A DNA stretch of 64,000 nucleotides from Afipia sp. Root123D2. Lineage in GTDB: Bacteria; Pseudomonadota; Alphaproteobacteria; Rhizobiales; Xanthobacteraceae. The position numbers and the translations under genes are program-made. This document shows positions 57,418 to 64,000 of the stretch, piece after piece. Under the pieces are notes generated by a model. It did no database searches and was not told the origin of the DNA. It saw nothing but the letters and a program-made list of their open reading frames with translations. The number at the start of each line of letters is the position of its first letter. Position 1 is the stretch's first letter. The stretch lies in assembly GCF_001425835.1 (NCBI RefSeq), contig NZ_LMDP01000002.1, positions 962,828 to 1,026,827 on the forward strand, written 5' to 3'.

Positions 57418-58128
57418 ATGAGCAACGCGCCGCTGATGCCAAAAGCGACCGCCGTGTGGCTGGTTGACAATACCGCCCTGTCCTTCGACCAGGTGGCCGA
57501 GTTCACCAAAATGCACCCGCTGGAAGTCCGCGCGATCGCCGACGGCGACGCCGCGCAGGGCATCAAGGGCATGGACCCGATCTCGACCGGCCAGTTAAGC
57601 CGCGAGGAGATCGAAAAAGGCGAGAAGGACCCGGAGTACCGCCTCAAGCTTGGCGAATCGAAGGTGATCCTGCCCGAAGCGAAAAAGAAGAAAGGCCCGC
57701 GCTACACTCCGGTGTCGCGCCGTCATGAACGGCCGAGCGCGATTCTCTGGCTGGTGCGCAACCATCCCGAGTTGAAGGACGCGCAGATCATGCGCCTCGT
57801 CGGCACCACCAAGACCACGATCGCCAGCGTGCGCGACCGTACCCATTGGAATGCCCAGACCCTGACCCCGATGGACCCGGTGACGCTGGGCCTGTGCTCG
57901 CAGATCGAATTGGATTTCGAAGTGCAGCGCGCGGCCAAGGAAAAGCCGGCCACGCAGCAATACGGCGGCGCGACCCTGCTGCCCGCGTCCGAGACCACGG
58001 CGAAACGCGAAGCCGAGCCCGAAACCCCGGCCAGCGAGAAGCGCCGCGACGACATGGAAGTGGATGCGGTGTTCGCCAAGCTGAAAAACATCGGCGGCGG
58101 CAAGAAGCACGACGAAGAAGACGAATAA
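57418..58128 (+). CDS. trcR: Cell-cycle regulator TrcR (DUF1013)
   Basis: 236 residues. MPKATAVWLVDNTALSFDQVAEFTKMHPLEVRAIADGD (about 7-44) and the helix-turn-helix-like RPSAILWLVRNHPELKDAQIMRLVGTTKTTIASVRDRTHWN (about 105-145) define DUF1013. In other alphaproteobacteria the family binds RNA polymerase/promoters of cell-cycle genes. The C-terminal 50 residues are disordered and charged. A strong terminator follows at 58151-58182. Divergent from ispH. Confidence 0.88.
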   Translation: MSNAPLMPKATAVWLVDNTALSFDQVAEFTKMHPLEVRAIADGDAAQGIKGMDPISTGQLSREEIEKGEKDPEYRLKLGESKVILPEAKKKKGPRYTPVSRRHERPSAILWLVRNHPELKDAQIMRLVGTTKTTIASVRDRTHWNAQTLTPMDPVTLGLCSQIELDFEVQRAAKEKPATQQYGGATLLPASETTAKREAEPETPASEKRRDDMEVDAVFAKLKNIGGGKKHDEEDE

Positions 58129-58150
58129 CCGTCAACGAATTTGCACACAT

Positions 58151-58182
58151 AAAAACGGCCCGCCACGCAGCGGGCCGTTTTT
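58151..58182 (+). terminator. Bidirectional terminator of trcR and the DsbA-like gene
   Basis: AAAAACGGCCCGC (58151-58163) and GCGGGCCGTTTTT (58170-58182) pair over 13 bp around CACGCA, then ATTTGG. It lies between convergent genes and has T/A runs on both sides. Confidence 0.88.
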
Positions 58183-58192
58183 ATTTGGCTTC

Positions 58193-58837
58193 TTACTTGC
58201 TCTTCTTCGCGGCTTCGCGCGCATCGGCGATGGCGCGCTTGAACAGTTCGACCGAGAGCCCGCCCGGCACCCGGAAGGTGCCGATGATGTAAGACGGCGT
58301 GCCGTTGAAGCCGAAGGCCTCGGCCTGCTCGTTGTTGCGCGCCAGCAGCGCGTCGATCTCCTTGCCGCGGGCATCGAGATCCGCCTTGGCTTTCGCAACA
58401 TCGACACCGGCCTTCGCCAGCACCTCATCGGTCACGGAATCGGTCAGGCGGCCCTTGTGCGAGATCAGCGCCTGATGCGCAGCGGCATGCTTGCCCTGGA
58501 ATTTCGCCGCCAGGACCAGCCGTGCGGCATACTTGGACGCATCGCCGAGGATCGGCCAGTCCTTGTGGACCATGCGGATCTTGCCGTCCTCCTTGACGAC
58601 CTGCGCAAGGTCCGGCGCGATCTTCTTGCAATACGGACACTGGTAGTCGAACCATTCGACAATGGTGATGTCGCCGTCCGGATTGCCCATCACGGGAATT
58701 TCGGGGTCGCGCAGCACGGTTTCACGCGACAGCGCGTCTCGCTCCTGCGCCCGAACAACTCCCGGCGACAAACTGCCAAGCACGATGGTGGCGGCTGCCA
58801 GCACGGCCAGCCTGAATAACGATGTTTTGAAGGTCAT
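58193..58837 (-). CDS. DsbA family periplasmic thiol oxidoreductase
   Basis: 214 residues. A signal peptide ends near VVRAQ (about 31). The thioredoxin-like active site is C67-P-Y-C70 in FDYQCPYCKKIAPDL. An alpha-helical insertion follows, and GTPSYIIGTFRVPGG (about 180-194) contains the cis-Pro loop. This is the DsbA_3/Com1-like type. It probably oxidises or isomerises exported proteins. Confidence 0.92.
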   Translation of the reverse strand: MTFKTSLFRLAVLAAATIVLGSLSPGVVRAQERDALSRETVLRDPEIPVMGNPDGDITIVEWFDYQCPYCKKIAPDLAQVVKEDGKIRMVHKDWPILGDASKYAARLVLAAKFQGKHAAAHQALISHKGRLTDSVTDEVLAKAGVDVAKAKADLDARGKEIDALLARNNEQAEAFGFNGTPSYIIGTFRVPGGLSVELFKRAIADAREAAKKSK

Positions 58838-58866
58838 GATCCCTATACGCTTGCGAACGGTGGATG

Positions 58867-59148
58867 TTACTGCCCGTTCAGCATCCTCTCGGCCATATTT
58901 TTATGAGCGCGTTCGTAACGGTCGCTGGACGCGGCACGGCTGGCGGCGACGTCGCGGTTCTTGCGGCACGCCACATAGGCTGACGAGCCCGGCTCACCGC
59001 CATTGGTGCGGCAATAGGCATCGTCATCCACCACGGGCGCAGCCTGCTCACGGCTGGCCAGCGGGCCATCCTGACTCATCTGGGCGCAGCCACCGAGCAG
59101 GCAGGCGACCGAAACCACGGCCCAGATCAGCGGTCGTGTCGCGCTCAT
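58867..59148 (-). CDS. Small predicted lipoprotein
   Basis: 93 residues. A lipoprotein signal with LLGGC (Cys21) is followed by an acidic linker and a YCRTNGGEPGSSAYVACRKNRD segment with two Cys that could form a disulfide. No family name recognised, although similar short lipoproteins occur in relatives. It lies 29 bp upstream of the DsbA-like gene on the same strand. Confidence 0.72.
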   Translation of the reverse strand: MSATRPLIWAVVSVACLLGGCAQMSQDGPLASREQAAPVVDDDAYCRTNGGEPGSSAYVACRKNRDVAASRAASSDRYERAHKNMAERMLNGQ

Positions 59149-59309
59149 GCGCTATCCTCGCTTGTCGATGCGCCGGCGCGCAAAATCCACCATCAGCCGG
59201 GACCATCGGCATGACAAGCCACCATGGCGGACTGAGGGCAGATTACCAAGATGCCGGTGCGCATGGCCGAACCACGGGAACACATCGGCAACAAGGCAGG
59301 TTTTGAGGG

Positions 59310-59516
59310 CTAGCCGATCTCGATGTCGGCATCGACGACAAAGGTGAGATCGAGCTGACCGATGGTCAGCGTCATCTTCGCAGGCAACTTTTCACCGCTC
59401 TTGAGGCGGCCCTGCGCGACCGCTTCCCGGACCGATTTCTCGATCTCGCGCTGGGAGGTAACGCCGACCTGCTTGAGGAATTTCCGTATACTGGTGTTGA
59501 AGACGTCTTCGTTCAT
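59310..59516 (-). CDS. DUF6494 family small protein
   Basis: 68 residues. MNEDVFNTSIRKFLKQVGVT and EKLPAKMTLTIGQLDLTFVVDADIEIG match a small conserved family (DUF6494) with a helical first half and a beta-hairpin second half. Function unknown. Downstream on the strand from the propionyl-CoA synthetase gene, 36 bp after its stop. Confidence 0.75.
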   Translation of the reverse strand: MNEDVFNTSIRKFLKQVGVTSQREIEKSVREAVAQGRLKSGEKLPAKMTLTIGQLDLTFVVDADIEIG

Positions 59517-59552
59517 CGGAACCTCTTTCTCCGGATCGCGTCCGGCTTCACG

Positions 59553-61466
59553 TCAACCCACCCGTCCCTTCAGCGCTTCGCCTATTTCATCGAGCACCTT
59601 CGGGTCTTCGATGGTCGCGGGCATGGTCCAGGCATCGCCATCGGCGATCTTCTTGATGGTGCCGCGCAGGATCTTGCCCGAACGCGTCTTGGGCAAGCGC
59701 GCCACCGTGACAACCAGCTTGAAGGCCGCAACCGGGCCGATCTTTTCACGCACCAGCGCGACGATTTCTTTTTCGATGTCCACGACCGGCCGCGTGACGC
59801 CCGCCTTGAGCACGAGGAAACCGCACGGCACTTCGCCCTTCACTGCGTCCTTGATGCCGAGCACCGCACATTCGGCGACGTCGGGATGCGAAGCTAGAAT
59901 TTCCTCCATGCCGCCGGTCGACAGACGATGGCCGGCGACATTGATGATGTCATCAGTGCGGCCCATCACAAAGAGATAGCCGTCTTCGTCCTTGTAACCG
60001 GCGTCGGAGGTTTTGTAGTAGCCGGGGAATTCGTTGAAATAGGCTTCCTTGCAGCGCTCGTCCTGCTGCCACAATGTCGGCAGGCAACCCGGCGGCAAGG
60101 GCAGCTTGATGACGATCGAACCCATGCTGCCGGCCGGCACCGGCTTCGATGCTTCGTCGACCACGTCAACCTGGTAGCCCGGCATCGCCACTGTCGGCGA
60201 GCCGTGCTTCACCGGCAACATGCCGACACCGATCGGGTTGCCGGCGATGCCCCAGCCGGTCTCGGTCTGCCACCAATGATCGATCACCGGAATCTTCAAC
60301 TGCTTCTCGGCCCAGTCGACGGTCGGCGGATCGGCGCGCTCGCCGGCAAGGAACAGCGTGCGGAATTTCGACAGATCGTATTTGCGGATGAAGGTGCCGT
60401 CCGGATCTTCCTTCTTGATGGCACGGAATGCCGTCGGCGCGGTGAAGAACGCCACCGCTTTGTGCTCCGAGATCACCCGCCAGAACGCGCCGGCGTCCGG
60501 CGTGCCGATCGGCTTGCCTTCGTACATGATCGAGGTCGCGCCGTGGAACAGCGGCCCGTAGATGATGTAGCTGTGACCGACCACCCAGCCGATATCGGAG
60601 CCGCACCACCACACCTCGCCCGGCTTGACGCCGTAGAGGTTGAACATCGACCACTCCACCGCCACCAGATGACCGCCATTGTCACGCACCACACCTTTCG
60701 GGATGCCGGTCGTGCCGGACGTGTAGAGAATGTAAAGCGGATCGGTCGCCAGCACCGGGACGCAATCGGCAGTTTTCTTCGCTGCAATCGCCTTCGAACG
60801 CAGCTCGGCCCAGTCGTGATCGCGGCCCTTGACCAGATCGCAGGTCTGCTGCGGACGCTGGAGGATGATGCAAGCCTCCGGCTTGACGCTGGACAGCGCA
60901 ATCGCCTCGTCGAGCAGCGGCTTGTAGTTGACGATGCGGCCGGGCTCGAGGCCACAGCTTGCGGAGAGCACCAGTTTCGGCCGCGCATCGACGATGCGCG
61001 TCGCCAGTTCCTTCGCCGCAAAACCGCCGAACACTACCGAATGCACCGCGCCGATGCGCGCGCAAGCGAGCATCGCAACCATCGCCTCCGGCACCATCGG
61101 CATATAAAGAACGACACGGTCGCCCTTGGTGACGCCGAAATCCTGCATCACGGCAGCAAGTGTCTTCACCTCGTGCAGCAGCTCGGCATAAGTGAATTTC
61201 GTGATGGTGTTGCTCAGCGGCGAATCGTGGATTAACGCGAGCTGATCGGCACCGCCGTTCGTGACATGGCGGTCCAGAGCGTTGTAGCAGGTGTTGACCA
61301 CGCCGCCCGCGAACCAGCGGCCGTAAAGACCCATCGACGGATCGAACACCTTTTTCGCCGGTTCGATCCAGTCGATCGCGCGCGCCGCCTCGCCCCAGAA
61401 CCCTTCCGGATCGCGCATCGAACGCGCGTAGATCTCGGCATAGCGGCTGTTGGATATGGCATTCAT
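59553..61466 (-). CDS. prpE: Propionyl-CoA synthetase (AMP-forming)
   Basis: 637 residues. Adenylate-forming fold: ILYTSGTTGIPKGVVRDNGG (P-loop-like core, about 243-262), WWQTETGWGIAGNP (about 395-408), MGRTDDIINVAGHRLSTGGMEEIL (about 500-523, A8 hinge) and TRSGKILRGTI (about 600), whose Lys is the acetylatable catalytic residue. The N-terminal SRYAEIYARSMRDPEGFWGEAA is typical of the propionyl rather than acetyl branch. The ATG at 61464-61466 follows GGGAG. It activates propionate (and acetate) to acyl-CoA. Confidence 0.93.
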   Translation of the reverse strand: MNAISNSRYAEIYARSMRDPEGFWGEAARAIDWIEPAKKVFDPSMGLYGRWFAGGVVNTCYNALDRHVTNGGADQLALIHDSPLSNTITKFTYAELLHEVKTLAAVMQDFGVTKGDRVVLYMPMVPEAMVAMLACARIGAVHSVVFGGFAAKELATRIVDARPKLVLSASCGLEPGRIVNYKPLLDEAIALSSVKPEACIILQRPQQTCDLVKGRDHDWAELRSKAIAAKKTADCVPVLATDPLYILYTSGTTGIPKGVVRDNGGHLVAVEWSMFNLYGVKPGEVWWCGSDIGWVVGHSYIIYGPLFHGATSIMYEGKPIGTPDAGAFWRVISEHKAVAFFTAPTAFRAIKKEDPDGTFIRKYDLSKFRTLFLAGERADPPTVDWAEKQLKIPVIDHWWQTETGWGIAGNPIGVGMLPVKHGSPTVAMPGYQVDVVDEASKPVPAGSMGSIVIKLPLPPGCLPTLWQQDERCKEAYFNEFPGYYKTSDAGYKDEDGYLFVMGRTDDIINVAGHRLSTGGMEEILASHPDVAECAVLGIKDAVKGEVPCGFLVLKAGVTRPVVDIEKEIVALVREKIGPVAAFKLVVTVARLPKTRSGKILRGTIKKIADGDAWTMPATIEDPKVLDEIGEALKGRVG

Positions 61467-61718
61467 CGCGCGATCTCCCGGAACAACCCATTCTGGCGCC
61501 AGGCCGGACCTGATCCGAGCATCCACGCCCTCATCTTGCTTTACGGAAACGAGACGCCGGTGGCCGGACCAGCCCGCCATATTGGCACTGGGCTTGCATT
61601 CGGCTGTATTGTCACGCCTTGCTGGAGAAGTTCAAGCCGCTGCGGCTGCGACATTTGGATGATGGCCTTGGCAAACCGGCGGCGCTATTTTCAATGCCCG
61701 CGCGACGCCGGAACCACG

Positions 61719-62426
61719 CTACTTCCGCTTCAGCGGCATTTGCGCGCCAAGACGCTCAATCTCGGCAGCCAGCGACTTGCGATTGGCGCGCGCCGCCTCG
61801 TACCGCGGATCGACCTTGAGTGCGGCGGCGAAATCCTCCAGCGCACGCTTGTGATCACCGTTCGCGCGCCACGCTTCGCCCCGCTTGTTGTAGGCTTCAG
61901 CCAGCGCCGGATCGGCTTTCAGCGCAGAGCTATACGCCACGATGGCGCGCGCATAGTCGCCGGCGGCCTTGAGTTCGTCACCACGCGCCAGCAGGGTTTT
62001 CGGATCGGCATCTTCGGTTTTCGCGGGCGTGTCGGCGGCGGCATCGGTGCCGGCCTCCTTGCAGACGCTCATGATCGTGACATTGGCGCCGACCGGATGG
62101 CCGAGAACGTCAGACAGTGTCCGGCACTGACCGCCGGTGCACAGCCGCCATTCGCCGGCAACGCCGGAATTGCCCAGCGCGACCTCCCGCAGGACCAGCG
62201 GCTTCGGCGTCCACTGAAACCAGCCATCGACCAGCCGGGCCTCGGGCGGCGGCTCCATGCCGGCGCCCGAACCCTTGACGCGGGCCTCGACGATCTCGAG
62301 GCCCTGCGGCGTGACGATCCAGTCTTCCTGCCATTCGATCTTCTCGACCGAATGGGTCCATGACAGCATGAAGGCTGCAACCGACAGCGCCTTGATGGCG
62401 CCGGCGGATGCGAAGCAGACGCTCAA
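61719..62426 (-). CDS. DUF1850 protein fused to a TPR domain (TRAP-associated)
   Basis: 235 residues. Residues about 1-125 match DUF1850: FMLSWTHSVEKIEWQEDWIVTP-like segment with a membrane-associated start, then EARVKGSGAGMEPPPEARLVDGW and ATWRLC-like (AGEWRLCTGG). Residues about 150-235 are two TPR repeats (LKAAGDYARAIVAYSSALKADP, HKRALEDFAAALKVDP), a fusion not usual in the family. The likely start is TTG (62424-62426), overlapping the TRAP stop as TTGA; ATG at 62369 would remove the signal-like N-terminus. It may be an accessory of the adjacent transporter. Confidence 0.72.
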   Translation of the reverse strand: MSVCFASAGAIKALSVAAFMLSWTHSVEKIEWQEDWIVTPQGLEIVEARVKGSGAGMEPPPEARLVDGWFQWTPKPLVLREVALGNSGVAGEWRLCTGGQCRTLSDVLGHPVGANVTIMSVCKEAGTDAAADTPAKTEDADPKTLLARGDELKAAGDYARAIVAYSSALKADPALAEAYNKRGEAWRANGDHKRALEDFAAALKVDPRYEAARANRKSLAAEIERLGAQMPLKRK

Positions 62427-64000
62427 GCCGCCACCACCGCCGGTGCCGGCCGCTTGTGCCACTGCCAGGCAATCACGCCCGCCGCGAGCACGAAGCCGAC
62501 CCAGTCGCTGTACTGGAATTCGCCGAACAGGCAGAGCGCCGCGATCAACGACACCACCCGCTCGATCACCGTCATTCGGGTAAACAGGAAGCCGATCGCA
62601 ACCATGCCGAACAGGCCGATCGACACGGCCGCCTTGACGAAGGCATAGGCAACCGCGCCATAGAAGCCGAGTTCGAGCGCCATCGGATCGCCGTTCTGCA
62701 ACATCAGCGCCGGCGAATAGACCGCGATGAACGGGATCACATATCCCGCCAGCGCGATGCGCATCGCCTCCCAACCGATCTTGTCGGGATTTTCCTTCGC
62801 GATCGGTGCTGCCGCAAGCGCGGCCAGCGCCACCGGCGGCGACAGGTCGGCCATGATGCCGTAGTAGAACGCGAACATGTGGCTGACGATCAGCGGCACG
62901 CCGAGATTGGACAGCGCCGGTGCCGCCAGCGCGGCGACGATGATGTAGGTCGGGATCGTCGGAATGCCGGTACCGAGCAGGATCGACAGCAGCATCGTCA
63001 TGATCAGCGCCAGAAACAGGCTGTGCTCGCCGAGGCCGATCACCCAGCTTCCGAACACCGTACCGACGCCCGTCTGCGTCATCATGCCGATGATGGTGCC
63101 GACGATGGCGCAGGCCATGCCGACGGTCAGCGCCGACTTCGAGCTTTCCGCCAGCGAGTCACGGCAGGCCACCAGCGTCGCGCGGCCGCCTTGCGTGAAT
63201 GCGGCGATCGCGATCAGCACGGCGATGATCGCCGCGATGTAGCGGATATCGACATTGCTGCCGTTCCGGAACAACGCTCCCGCAACCAAGGCAAGACCGA
63301 TCCAGAAGATGTAACGAAGCGCCGTGCTTGAGAAGCCGAGCACAATGCTGGCGCCGAGGATCAGCGCCACCGTCAGCGCGAGGCCGACCGTGCCGGCATA
63401 AAGCGGCGTGAAACCTTCGAACAGCATGTACACCAGTGCTGCCAGCGGCAGCACGAGGTACCAGCGGTCGATCAGCGCACGCAGCGCGCTCGGAATCTCG
63501 TCCTTCTTCATGCCGGTGAGGCCGTATTTACCGGCCTCGAGATGCACCATCCAGAATGCGGAGGCGAAATAGAGAATCGCCGGAATGACGGCAGCCTTGA
63601 CGATCACGGCGTATTCGACGCCGAGCGTCTCCGCCATGATGAAGGCAACCGCGCCCATCACCGGCGGCATGATCTGTCCGCCCATCGATGCCGTCGCTTC
63701 AACGCCGGCTGCGAAAGCGCGGCGATAACCGAACCGGATCATCAGCGGAATCGTGAACTGGCCGACGGTGACGACGTTGGCGACGCCGGAACCGGAGATC
63801 GTGCCCATAAAACCGGACGCGACCACCGCGACCTTCGCCGGGCCGCCGCGAGTGCCGCCGAACAGGCCGAGCGAAACGTCGGTGAACAGCTTGATCATGC
63901 CGGCCCGTTCGAGGAACGACCCGAACAGGATGAACAGGAAGATGTAGGTCGCCGACACGTAGATCGGCACGCCATAGAAGCCTTCGACGCCATACGACAG
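62423..64000 (-). CDS. TRAP transporter fused permease (DctQM type), C-terminal 525 residues
   Basis: Large subunit of a tripartite ATP-independent periplasmic transporter of the fused 4TM-12TM type (TIGR02123). The visible C-terminal 525 residues form about 12 helices: ATYIFLFILFGSFLERAG, SGFMGTISGSGVANVVTVGQFTIPLMIRFGYRRAFAAGVEATASMGGQIMPPVMGAVAFIM, and a repeat with GTGIPTIPTYIIVAALAAPAL. The reading frame continues past 64000, so the start is not seen. Substrate is unknown; a periplasmic TAXI-type binding protein is usually upstream, off the window. Confidence 0.92.
   Translation of the reverse strand: MSYGVEGFYGVPIYVSATYIFLFILFGSFLERAGMIKLFTDVSLGLFGGTRGGPAKVAVVASGFMGTISGSGVANVVTVGQFTIPLMIRFGYRRAFAAGVEATASMGGQIMPPVMGAVAFIMAETLGVEYAVIVKAAVIPAILYFASAFWMVHLEAGKYGLTGMKKDEIPSALRALIDRWYLVLPLAALVYMLFEGFTPLYAGTVGLALTVALILGASIVLGFSSTALRYIFWIGLALVAGALFRNGSNVDIRYIAAIIAVLIAIAAFTQGGRATLVACRDSLAESSKSALTVGMACAIVGTIIGMMTQTGVGTVFGSWVIGLGEHSLFLALIMTMLLSILLGTGIPTIPTYIIVAALAAPALSNLGVPLIVSHMFAFYYGIMADLSPPVALAALAAAPIAKENPDKIGWEAMRIALAGYVIPFIAVYSPALMLQNGDPMALELGFYGAVAYAFVKAAVSIGLFGMVAIGFLFTRMTVIERVVSLIAALCLFGEFQYSDWVGFVLAAGVIAWQWHKRPAPAVVAA

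Overview
The window looks like the chromosome of an alphaproteobacterium of the order Hyphomicrobiales, most likely family Nitrobacteraceae (the Bradyrhizobium/Afipia/Rhodopseudomonas group). The reasons are high GC, the cell-cycle proteins RcdA, TrcR and ZapA, DUF1192/DUF1465/DUF2852/DUF4164 proteins, a zinc-free L31, zapA-6S RNA-fau synteny, and intergenic palindromes that read MPGLVPGIHVL when translated. No tRNA, rRNA, CRISPR array, transposase or prophage was seen.

Layout. 1-1679: azlC (partial) and a GT87-type glycosyltransferase. 1816-2052: a relic of an MFS transporter. 2102-27532, minus strand: the conserved string yebC, ruvC, ruvA, ruvB, ybgC, tolQ, tolR, tolA, tolB, pal, cpoB, tilS, ftsH. 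Here it is broken by accessory genes at several points: mgtE between yebC and ruvC; an HNH-like gene between ruvC and ruvA; a PD-(D/E)XK nuclease-like gene between ruvA and ruvB; about 7 kb of regulator and metabolism genes between ybgC and tolQ; and a GGDEF-EAL gene plus a FeeM-like acyltransferase between tolB and pal. 27750-32337: a soluble chemoreceptor, ymdB-type phosphoesterase, fau, a small membrane protein, 6S RNA, zapA and a DUF4164 gene. 32662-41199: tkt, gap, pgk, fba (central carbon or Calvin cycle), a thiE-like gene, a Sel1-repeat protein and an IMPase. 41591-46005: an ExbB/MotA-like plus OmpA-like membrane pair, a GNAT enzyme and an ABC exporter. 46206-51754: rpmE, rcdA, DUF1192, a quinone oxidoreductase and a large EAL protein. 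51756-59516: ogt, yqgE, a DsbD-alpha protein, a peroxiredoxin, rnhA-thrB-ispH, trcR, a DsbA-like protein, a lipoprotein and DUF6494. 59553-64000: propionyl-CoA synthetase, then a DUF1850-TPR protein and a fused TRAP permease that runs off the right edge.

The most striking feature is 23046-24633. Two genes of about 47% GC by hand count, in a far GC-richer neighbourhood, each sit exactly between two genes of the Holliday-junction operon. All start and stop codons overlap (ATGA, ATGA, GTGA, TAATG), giving ruvC-HNH-ruvA-PDDEXK-ruvB. Both products look like nucleases. The short direct repeats at their edges are placed so that removing either gene would leave a normal ruv junction. This is the best candidate for an undescribed system.

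Regulation visible in the DNA includes matched palindromic operators beside two TetR-family loci, a TTAA-N7-TTAA (CtrA-type) box before the FeeM-like gene, several intrinsic terminators and two families of dispersed intergenic repeats.
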